DNA from: an uncultured Coriobacteriales bacterium
Lineage (GTDB): Bacteria; Actinomycetota; Coriobacteriia; Coriobacteriales; UMGS124
Direction: 5' to 3'
Length of the DNA: 13,259 bases
Assembly: GCA_903789505.1 (NCBI GenBank)
Contig: CAIFEU010000004.1
Location: forward strand, 28,713 to 41,971
Each line of letters begins with the position of its first letter. Position 1 is the first letter of the stretch. This document shows, in pieces, positions 1 through 6,252 of the stretch. The notes under the pieces were generated by a model. It did not search any database. It worked only from the letters and a program-made list of their open reading frames with translations, and was not told the DNA's origin. The position numbers and the translations under genes were made by a program.

Positions 1-128
<128 letters not shown>

Positions 129-197
129 GCGGCCGAGCAGCGGTAACGGCGGCAGGACGCGTCGGACTTCGCCGGACTCACGGGAGGAGAGCTCGCA

Positions 198-344
198 TTG
201 AACACCGTCTCGATCGTCGTCATCCTGGCCGTCCTGATGGTCGCCGGCGGGGCGCTGCTGTTCACGAAGCGCGCCGCGGCGAAGGTCCTCGGGGTGGCGA
301 TCCTGCTGTTCGGCGCCTACTGCATCTTCGCCTACGCCGCCTGA
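198..344 (+). CDS. Small two-helix membrane protein, unknown function
   Basis: A 48-residue protein starting at TTG (198) and ending at TGA (342-344). A good Shine-Dalgarno sequence, GGGAGGAG, lies at 182-189, about 8 bases before the start, and this is why TTG is chosen. The product begins MNTVSIVVILAVLMV and has two hydrophobic stretches, roughly residues 4-22 and 29-47, separated by a short basic turn (TKRAAAK). This predicts a hairpin inner-membrane miniprotein. I do not recognise the family. It converges on the phospho-sugar mutase gene with a 74-base gap. Its upstream region is lost in the artefactual end, so operon membership cannot be judged. Hydrophobic small ORFs can arise by chance in GC-rich DNA, but the ribosome site and clean helix pattern argue for a real gene. 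Confidence 0.6.
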   Translation: MNTVSIVVILAVLMVAGGALLFTKRAAAKVLGVAILLFGAYCIFAYAA

Positions 345-418
345 CCTTCGCCCGCGCCGCCTGCGCCGCGCTTCGCCGCCAGGCGCGCCCCGCGCGCTCC
401 CCCGCGGCCGCGCGCGCC

Positions 419-2185
419 CTACGCCAGCAGGCCGCGCGCGGCCTCGCCGAGCCTGTCGCGCAGCGCCTCCGCCTCGGCGCGCGTGGCGCCCTTGGCAAAG
501 ACGTACAGCTTGACCTTGGGCTCCGTGCCGCTGGGACGCACGATCACGCGGTTGCCGCCGTCCAGGCGCAGCTCGACCACGTTGGCGCCGGGCAGCGTCT
601 GACGGCCGGCGGCCTCGTCGGCCTTCGCGAGCTCGCCCGTCCCGGGCACCACGGGCATCGTCGCGCCGTCCGCGTAGTCGGTCACGCCCTGCACCGCCAG
701 GCCCGCCAGCTCGGCCGGGATCTTCCCCGCGTGCAGGCCGTCCATGATCGCGCGCATCTGCTCGTGGCCCTCGGCCCCGGGGAACGCGACGCTGATCGTC
801 TTGTTCAGGTAGTAGCCGAACTGCCGGTACAGGTCGTCCATCGCCTGGGCGAGGTCGCGGCCACGGGCGGCGTACCAGGCAGCCATCTCGCAGATCAGCA
901 TGTCGGCGACGATGCCGTCCTTGTCGCGCACGTGGCAGCCCGCCAGGTAGCCGTAGCTCTCCTCGTAGCCGAACAGGAAGCGCCCCTCCTGGCCCGCGCG
1001 CGTCAGCATCGAGATCTGGTCGCCGATGTACTTGAAGCCGGTGAGCACGCGGCGCATCTCGAAGCCGTAGTGCTCGGCCAGGGCGTCGGGCATCACCGAG
1101 GACACGATCGTCGAGACCACCACGCGGTCGCCCAGGTCCTCGCCCGCCTCGCGCTTGACGCGGCACAGCCAGTCGATCAGCAGGATGCCCACCTCGTTGC
1201 CGGTGAGCAGCACGTAGTCGCCGTCGTGCGGCACGGCGATGCCCACGCGGTCGGCGTCGGGGTCGTTGGCGAGCAGCAGGTCGGGCTTCTCGGTCTCGCA
1301 CAGGCGGATGCCCAGCTCGAGCGCCTCGCGGATCTCGGGGTTGGGGTACGGGCAGGTGGGGAAGTCGCCATCGGGCTGCGCCTGCTCGGGCACCACGACG
1401 ACGTTCCTCACGCCGATGCGGTCCAGGACGCGCCGCGCGAGCTCGATGCCGGTGCCGTTGAGCGGGGTGTAGACCACCTTGAACCGCTCGGAGACCTCCG
1501 GCGTCATGACGCCGGGCACGCTCTGGGTGAGCACCGCGTCGACGAAGCGGTCGAGCGTGTCCTCGCCGATCCACTCGATCAGGCCCGCCTCGACGGCCTC
1601 GTCGAAGTCCATCGTCTTGGGACCGTCGAACACGTCGGTGGCGTTGATGGCGGCCTGGATGTCGGCCGCCGCCTGGCTCGTGATCTGGCAGCCGTCGTCA
1701 CCGTAGACCTTGTAGCCGTTGTACGGCGCAGGGTTGTGGCTCGCCGTCATGCAGATGCCCGCCGAGGCATGCAGGTCGCGCACCGCGAACGACAGGGCGG
1801 GGACCGGCTCGATGCGCGGGTACAGCAGCGCCTTCACGCCGTTGGCGGCAAGGACCGACGCCGCCACGCGCACGAACTCCTCGCCCTTGTTGCGCGAGTC
1901 GCGCGCGATTGCGACCGTCGGGCTCTCGTAGTGCGCGTTGAGGTACTGCGCGAGCCCCTGGGTGGCCTGGGCGACCGTGTGGACGTTCATGCGGTTGGTG
2001 CCCACGCCGATGACGCCGCGCAGGCCCGCGGTGCCGAACGCGAGATGCTGGTAGAATGCGTCGACCAGGCCGCCCTCGTCGCCCTGCTCCGCGGTCTGAC
2101 GCAGCCTGGAGAGCTCGTCGGCCAGGTCCTCCTCGGTGCACCTCTCGCGCCAGAGCTCAACGGCACTCTTGATATCGCTGTCCAT
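419..2185 (-). CDS. pgcA: Phospho-sugar mutase (phosphoglucomutase/phosphomannomutase)
   Basis: A 588-residue cytoplasmic enzyme of the alpha-D-phosphohexomutase superfamily, interconverting hexose 1- and 6-phosphates (most likely glucose) for glycogen, cell-envelope sugar and glycolytic metabolism. Visible motifs in order: GTAGLRG (51-57); the active-site phosphoserine loop TASHNP (147-152, Ser149); the Mg-binding loop DPDADR (308-313); GFKYIGDQ (383-390); the sugar-binding GYEES (406-410); and the C-terminal phosphate-binding RPSGTEPK (550-557). Length and the GTAGLRG opening match the long PgcA/PGM2-like branch (about 580 residues), not the ~450-residue GlmM/ManB branch. The start ATG at 2185 follows an AAGGGA ribosome site. 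The frame stays open for 92 more codons upstream, but that part is low-complexity and non-homologous in appearance. All catalytic motifs are intact. Substrate preference (Glc versus Man) cannot be fixed from sequence alone. Confidence 0.95.
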   Translation of the reverse strand: MDSDIKSAVELWRERCTEEDLADELSRLRQTAEQGDEGGLVDAFYQHLAFGTAGLRGVIGVGTNRMNVHTVAQATQGLAQYLNAHYESPTVAIARDSRNKGEEFVRVAASVLAANGVKALLYPRIEPVPALSFAVRDLHASAGICMTASHNPAPYNGYKVYGDDGCQITSQAAADIQAAINATDVFDGPKTMDFDEAVEAGLIEWIGEDTLDRFVDAVLTQSVPGVMTPEVSERFKVVYTPLNGTGIELARRVLDRIGVRNVVVVPEQAQPDGDFPTCPYPNPEIREALELGIRLCETEKPDLLLANDPDADRVGIAVPHDGDYVLLTGNEVGILLIDWLCRVKREAGEDLGDRVVVSTIVSSVMPDALAEHYGFEMRRVLTGFKYIGDQISMLTRAGQEGRFLFGYEESYGYLAGCHVRDKDGIVADMLICEMAAWYAARGRDLAQAMDDLYRQFGYYLNKTISVAFPGAEGHEQMRAIMDGLHAGKIPAELAGLAVQGVTDYADGATMPVVPGTGELAKADEAAGRQTLPGANVVELRLDGGNRVIVRPSGTEPKVKLYVFAKGATRAEAEALRDRLGEAARGLLA

Positions 2186-2528
2186 CAACGGTCCCTTCGT
2201 CGCTCGTACGTCCGGTTCGTCCTGGCTGCCGGCCCACCGCCACCAGGGCGGCTGCGCTGCCGGCACGGCTCGGCTCACGGCGCATATTCTACCTGCGCGC
2301 GCCCACCCGGCCCGCGGCGCGGGCGACGTCGAGCGAAGAGACACGAGCGCGGCATGGCGAGGGGGCGCGCCGGGCAGGGGACGTCCAGGGCGGGACGCCC
2401 GCCGGGCGAGCGTCGATTGCGCGCTCTCGCGGCGACCTCGCCCCAAACCGCGCCCGAGCAAGGTAGCATGATGTAGCCGAATGCAGGGCTTGGATTACGG
2501 GCTGCGAGTTGCGGGGAAAGGGCTGGGA
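2186..2528. other. Divergent intergenic region (pgcA / lipoprotein)
   Basis: This 343-base gap separates divergently transcribed genes and should hold promoters for both. The only AT-rich island is around 2283-2291 (see the promoter entry). TAGCAT at 2464-2469 fits the actinobacterial -10 pattern TANNNT and could serve the lipoprotein operon, but no convincing -35 box was found. Both flanking frames remain open into the gap, as is common in such GC-rich DNA, without recognisable protein sequence. Confidence 0.5.
2286..2291 (-). promoter_or_regulatory. Candidate -10 box for the phospho-sugar mutase
   Basis: Read on the minus strand, this is TAGAAT, matching the TANNNT -10 consensus, in the only AT-rich patch of the gap. 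It lies about 95 bases upstream of the mutase start codon. No clear -35 hexamer is visible upstream, so the call is tentative. Confidence 0.35.
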
Positions 2529-3098
2529 ATGTTCAGGCGCACAGGCATCGCGGGCACACGCGTCGAGGGCGAGCGCAGGCAGGTCGACGGGCGCGACGGG
2601 GGCAAGGGGCGGCCGATCACGCGCGCCCACGCCATCGCGCTGGGGGTCGCGTTCGTGGGGGCGGCTCTGCCCCTCGCGGGATGCGCCTCGAACAGCAGCG
2701 GGGACAGCGACCAGGAGTTCGCCAACCTCATCGACATGCTCGGCAGCAGCGGCTCCGACAAGGCGGTCTCCTCGTCGAACAAGGACGCCCAGATCGTCGC
2801 GGCGGCCAAGCGCGGCGCCACGTCGTCGTCGGCCGACGGCACCACCAAGGCGATCGCCGCGCGCACGGGGTCCGCTTCGAAGTCGTCCTCCCGCTCCGAC
2901 GCCCCCACGGCGGTTTCGTCGGCGCGGTCGGCCGCATCGGAGGCCGGCTCGGCGGCGTCCTCGATCGCCGACGCGAAGGCGGGAACCCCGCAGGATGGCG
3001 CCTCCTCGGCGGACGAATCCGCCGACGGGACGTTCGCCGCGTCCTCCGCGGGCGAGGGCGCCACCAGCTCGGCGCGCGCGGACTCCTCGCGCGACTAG
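2529..3098 (+). CDS. Ser/Ala-rich putative lipoprotein, unknown function
   Basis: A 189-residue predicted lipoprotein. A basic N-terminus is followed by a hydrophobic helix (about residues 33-50) and a lipobox LAGC with Cys52 as the likely lipidated residue. The rest (about 137 residues) is rich in Ser, Ala, Asp and Glu with no recognisable fold, and looks like a flexible surface stalk. The ATG at 2529 is chosen because GGGGAAAGGG ends 6 bases upstream. An in-frame ATG at 2481 would add 16 residues but has only a distant weak AAGG. The N-region before the hydrophobic core is long for a lipoprotein signal, so the exact start and lipidation are uncertain. The stop lies 23 bases before the methyltransferase start on the same strand, suggesting co-transcription. 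Function cannot be assigned. Confidence 0.7.
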   Translation: MFRRTGIAGTRVEGERRQVDGRDGGKGRPITRAHAIALGVAFVGAALPLAGCASNSSGDSDQEFANLIDMLGSSGSDKAVSSSNKDAQIVAAAKRGATSSSADGTTKAIAARTGSASKSSSRSDAPTAVSSARSAASEAGSAASSIADAKAGTPQDGASSADESADGTFAASSAGEGATSSARADSSRD

Positions 3099-3121
3099 AA
3101 ACCACGGAAGAGGGAGCACAC

Positions 3122-5701
3122 GTGAGCACGTACGACTCGAACAGGGACGGAAGGCGCGGCGGGGGCGAGGACGGCTACCGTCGGGACGACCGGGCCGGGC
3201 GCGGCGGCTACCGCGAGGGTCGCGGCGGCTACCGGGACGACCGGGGCGAGCGCGGCTACCGGGGCGGGCGCAGGGACGACGGGGGCGACCGGGACGGCTA
3301 CCGCGACGGGCGCGCCGGCTACCGCGATGAGCGGGGCAGCTACCGCAACGAGCGGGACGACAGCCGCGGCGGCTACCGGGACGGGCGGGGCGGCTACCGG
3401 GACAACGATCGCGGCGGCTACCGCCAGGCGCGCGGGCGCGACGCATATGCCGACGGCGGCTACCGTGGCGACAGGGACGGCAACCGCGACGGCTACCGTT
3501 CCGACCGCGGCGGGCGAGACGACCGCAATGCCCGGGGGCGCGGGCGCGAGGGGCGCGGCGGGTACGACGCAGGCCGCAAGCCGTACGCCGACGACTACCG
3601 CTCCTGGGGCGACGACCGCCGGGGGACCGCGCGCCGAGAGGGCTCGTGGGAGGACCGCGGCGAGCGCGGGTACGACGACGCCGACCGCCGCTCCGGCTAC
3701 GGCTCGGGGCGCGGCGCACGCGACGACGCCCGGCGCGACGCCGGCGAGCCCGCATACCAGGACGAGGAGGGGCGCTCGTACGCCTACGCGCCCCTGCACT
3801 GCCCGGTCGCGCACCGCTGCGGCGGCTGTGAGTGGCTCTCGATGCCCTACGACTACCAGCTCCAGCGCAAGCAGGAGTACGTCGAGGACCTCTTCTCCAA
3901 CTTCAACGTGCAGGTCGACCCCATCGTCGGCATGGACGAGCCCATCCACTACCGCAACAAGGTGCAGCTGCCCTTCGCTCCCGGCCACCTCGAGAACGGC
4001 CGCATGACCGTGCGCTGGGGCATCTTCGAGCGCGGCACGCACCACATCGTGGGCGCGCGCACCTGCCTGGTCGAGGACCCCCACGCCCGGCCGATCATCG
4101 CGTACGTGGCAGACATGCTGCCGCACTTCCACATCGCCGCGTACGACGAGCGCACGGGTAGCGGGCTGCTGCGCTACGTCCTGGTGCGCACTGCCCACCA
4201 GACCGGGCAGATCATGGTGACGCTCGTGGTCAACGGCACGCGCCTGCCCAGCGAGGACCTGATCGTCGAGCAGCTCACCGACCGCTTCCCCGCGATTCGC
4301 AGCGTCGTGCTCAACGTCAACCGCGAGCGCACGAGCGTCATCCTCGGCAAGCAGGAGCGCACCCTGTTCGGCCCCGGCTACATCGAGGACGTCATCTGCG
4401 GCTGCAAGTTCCGCATCAGCTCGAGCTCCTTCTACCAGACCAACCCCATCCAGGCCGAGAAGCTCTACTCGATTGCGATTGACCTGGCGGGGCTCAGGCC
4501 CACCGACCGCTTCGGCGACGCCTACTGCGGCACGGGCACCATCGGCATCGCCGCCGCCAAGGCCAGCGGCGCCCACCTGATCGGCATCGAGCGCAACCCC
4601 GAGGCGGTCGAGGACGCGCGCGTCAATGCGCGGATGAACGAGCTCGGGCCCGACCAGGCCGAGTTCGTGGTCGGCGACTCGGGCAGCGTGTTCGCGCGCA
4701 TGGCGCGGGCGAGGGAGGACCTCGACGTCGTCTTCCTCGACCCGCCGCGCGCCGGCGCTAACCAGGCCTTCCTCGCCAACCTCTCGCGCCTGTCGCCGCG
4801 CCGCGTGGTCTACATCAGCTGCAACCCGCTCTCCCAGCGCCATGACCTGCTGCAGATGCGTCATAACGGCTACCGGGTGAGGCGCATCGTCCCGGTCGAC
4901 ATGTTCCCCCACACCGACCACGTCGAGACCGTCGTCATGCTCGAGCGGCCTCTGCGTAACCGCTCCGTGACCGAGCGCCGCGATGCCGAGCGCTTCGAGC
5001 GCCGTCACCCCGATGCCGAGCGTCGCGACCGCCGGGACGACCGGGAGGACCGCGACGAGCTCGAGGAGCGAGACGAGCGCCGCTTCGTCGTGCCGGGCAG
5101 CCGCGTCGACGACGCGGACGACTTCGACGAGACCGACGAGCTCGAGGAGCCCCGGGGCTACGCGGGATACGGCGAGCTCGAGGGCGAGGGCAACGAGAGG
5201 CTCGAGCGGACGCCCGCCGCACGTCACGGCGTCGATGACGATGAGGAAGACGACGACCTCGACGCCGACGAGCTCGACGGGGACGCCCTCGACGATGAGG
5301 ACGACGAGGAGGACGAGGGCGCCGAGGCGCGCGTCGGCGGTCAGCCGGCGTCCGACGGCAACTGGGACGACTCCCTCGACCTCGACGTGAACGACGAGGA
5401 GCTCGCCGCCCAGGCCGCCGATGACGACTTCGACGAGGAGTCGTTCATCAGCCAGCTCGAGAAGCTCCCCCTGCCCGGCGGCGAGGGCAGGGCCCCCGAG
5501 GCCGACGACCATGGCCGGGACGTCGCCGAGGCGGAGCCCCCGGCGTCGGAGGCCACCGCAGAGCCCCCGTCGGCAGACGACGCCCAGGCCGCGACCGAGG
5601 ACACCGATGACGACGGCGAGCGCCCCGCGGACGCCGCCCCCGCAGACGCCGCGCCCGCAAGCGACGCAAGCTCAGACAAGGAGTCGGGCGAGAGCCGCTA
5701 G
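3122..5701 (+). CDS. rlmD: 23S rRNA uracil-C5 methyltransferase (TrmA/RlmD family) with disordered arms
   Basis: An 859-residue SAM-dependent RNA m5U methyltransferase, most likely acting on 23S rRNA. The core spans about 215-605. It has [4Fe-4S] cysteines C227, C233 and C236 (C-x5-C-G-G-C) with the likely fourth ligand C315. Further motifs are the SAM motif DAYCGTG (466-472), DPPR (540-543), the nucleophile C567 in YISCNP, and the general-base motif HVE (600-602, Glu602). All catalytic residues are present. The GTG start at 3122 follows AGGGAG at 3111-3116; the open frame further upstream only shadows the lipoprotein gene. Usual family length is about 430-460 residues. The extra length is a ~215-residue Arg/Gly/Asp/Tyr repeat arm where many members carry a TRAM domain, and a ~255-residue highly charged, mostly acidic tail. 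The family assignment is firm. The target base (U1939-type, U747-type, or a tRNA) is inferred. Confidence 0.93.
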   Translation: MSTYDSNRDGRRGGGEDGYRRDDRAGRGGYREGRGGYRDDRGERGYRGGRRDDGGDRDGYRDGRAGYRDERGSYRNERDDSRGGYRDGRGGYRDNDRGGYRQARGRDAYADGGYRGDRDGNRDGYRSDRGGRDDRNARGRGREGRGGYDAGRKPYADDYRSWGDDRRGTARREGSWEDRGERGYDDADRRSGYGSGRGARDDARRDAGEPAYQDEEGRSYAYAPLHCPVAHRCGGCEWLSMPYDYQLQRKQEYVEDLFSNFNVQVDPIVGMDEPIHYRNKVQLPFAPGHLENGRMTVRWGIFERGTHHIVGARTCLVEDPHARPIIAYVADMLPHFHIAAYDERTGSGLLRYVLVRTAHQTGQIMVTLVVNGTRLPSEDLIVEQLTDRFPAIRSVVLNVNRERTSVILGKQERTLFGPGYIEDVICGCKFRISSSSFYQTNPIQAEKLYSIAIDLAGLRPTDRFGDAYCGTGTIGIAAAKASGAHLIGIERNPEAVEDARVNARMNELGPDQAEFVVGDSGSVFARMARAREDLDVVFLDPPRAGANQAFLANLSRLSPRRVVYISCNPLSQRHDLLQMRHNGYRVRRIVPVDMFPHTDHVETVVMLERPLRNRSVTERRDAERFERRHPDAERRDRRDDREDRDELEERDERRFVVPGSRVDDADDFDETDELEEPRGYAGYGELEGEGNERLERTPAARHGVDDDEEDDDLDADELDGDALDDEDDEEDEGAEARVGGQPASDGNWDDSLDLDVNDEELAAQAADDDFDEESFISQLEKLPLPGGEGRAPEADDHGRDVAEAEPPASEATAEPPSADDAQAATEDTDDDGERPADAAPADAAPASDASSDKESGESR
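3176..3511 (+). repeat. GYR-encoding imperfect tandem repeats in rlmD
   Basis: Within the methyltransferase arm the DNA repeats the unit GGCTACCG, encoding Gly-Tyr-Arg, followed by Asp/Glu/Gly and more Arg/Gly. I count twelve units (eleven GYR, one SYR) spaced at irregular intervals, mostly about 8-13 codons. The repeats stay in frame. A few diverged copies (SYR, GYRQ) suggest an old, selected low-complexity domain and not a fresh slippage expansion. Confidence 0.8.
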
Positions 5702-5733
5702 GACACTGCCCCCGCCAGACTCATCGAGCGCCA

Positions 5734-5792
5734 CGCGCGCCCCCGCATCGACCCGGCCCCACGGCCGGAGATGCGGGGGCGCGCGGCGTTTG
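5734..5792 (+). terminator. Terminator hairpin after rlmD
   Basis: A perfect 15-bp inverted repeat (5734-5748 with 5771-5785, arms beginning CGCGCGCCCCCG) encloses a second 6-bp stem CCGGCC/GGCCGG (5753-5758 with 5763-5768). It begins 33 bases after the methyltransferase stop and is followed by GCGTTTGT. The T tract is short, as is common in GC-rich genomes. A terminator for the lipoprotein-rlmD unit is the natural reading. Confidence 0.75.
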
Positions 5793-5955
5793 TCCCCCAT
5801 GGCGCAAGACGGAAGGGGACGCGCCGCGACACCCGGGAGGCCGTCGGAACGGCTTGTTCCCCAGCGGGTCGCGGCGGAAAGCCGCCCGCCCGACGTCGCG
5901 GCTCGCGGCGCCATGCGAGCCGCCTTGGCTGCCGCGACGCCCTCGCGGCAATCGC

Positions 5956-5970
5956 TATCGATTTTCGATA
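5956..5970. promoter_or_regulatory. Inverted repeat TATCGA-TTT-TCGATA, candidate operator
   Basis: Perfect 6-bp arms TATCGA (5956-5961) and TCGATA (5965-5970) around a TTT spacer make a compact dyad typical of a dimeric regulator site. It lies about 285 bases before the flavoprotein A start, within the AT-rich part of the leader. The same core recurs at 6065-6070 and 9386-9393. Confidence 0.4.
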
Positions 5971-6061
5971 CCCCTGCGCCCCGACGACGCCCAAGCGGTC
6001 GGGGCGCCCATCACGCATGCCTATTTACCTGCTGTTTTGATAGACGGCATCGCATCATCGA

Positions 6062-6071
6062 GGGTATCGAA
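6062..6071. promoter_or_regulatory. Second TATCGA half-site, inverted mate of 5964-5973
   Basis: GGGTATCGAA here is the exact reverse complement of TTCGATACCC at 5964-5973, giving a 10-bp perfect inverted repeat with an 88-base separation. That layout suits two operators acting together, for example by looping around a promoter. No regulator is identified by this evidence alone. Confidence 0.35.
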
Positions 6072-6186
6072 TCTTACGGGATTTCGAGCCGGAGAGCGCG
6101 CACCTAGGATGCGGGGCAAACGGGCGCGTCGGGGCGGGCACATCCGCAAAGGGACCGGCGCGCCAGCCCGCAGCGCCGTCGAACGC

Positions 6187-6214
6187 GCCGCCGGCCCCGT
6201 CGACGGCCGGCGGC
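6187..6214 (+). other. Strong 5'-leader hairpin before flavoprotein A
   Basis: A perfect 10-bp GC-only stem, GCCGCCGGCC (6187-6196) pairing with GGCCGGCGGC (6205-6214), has an 8-base loop CCGTCGAC. It ends 38 bases before the start codon and 24 bases before the ribosome site. There is no T tract, so it is more likely an mRNA stability or pause structure than a simple terminator. Confidence 0.5.
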
Positions 6215-6252
6215 AGCACGGGCCCAAGCCAACACGATTGGAGTCACGCGCC

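Larger units (their letters stand above)
5793..6252 (+). other. Long gene-free leader upstream of flavoprotein A
   Basis: About 460 bases without a supportable gene; the open frames here have no ribosome site and no protein-like composition. The region 5950-6080 is markedly AT-richer than its surroundings and holds TATCGA-type inverted repeats, with TTGATA at 6035-6040 as a possible -35 box, though no well-spaced -10 could be settled on. Near its 3' end lies a strong hairpin. The segment probably contains the promoter, operator sites and 5' leader of the downstream flavoprotein gene. Confidence 0.5.

Noticed and set aside
2186..2461. 92-residue N-terminal extension of the phospho-sugar mutase
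   Set aside because: Low-complexity Arg/Ala/Pro-rich sequence without family similarity; ATG at 2185 with AAGGGA gives the expected family length.
731..2476. 581-codon plus-strand open frame across the mutase gene
   Set aside because: It is antisense to the phospho-sugar mutase, whose motifs are unmistakable; its His/Val/Arg/Leu-rich composition is typical of a GC-rich shadow frame.
2681..3121. Upstream extension of the methyltransferase frame by 147 codons
   Set aside because: This part is an out-of-frame shadow of the lipoprotein gene, and GTG at 3122 has a well-spaced AGGGAG.
3176..3511. CRISPR-like or satellite repeat
   Set aside because: The repeats are short, irregularly spaced and in frame within a coding sequence; there are no constant repeat and unique spacer units.
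3095..5512. 805-codon minus-strand open frame opposite the methyltransferase
   Set aside because: Val/Ala/Leu-biased antisense reading of the repeat-rich rlmD gene; no motif or ribosome site, and the plus strand has complete catalytic motifs.
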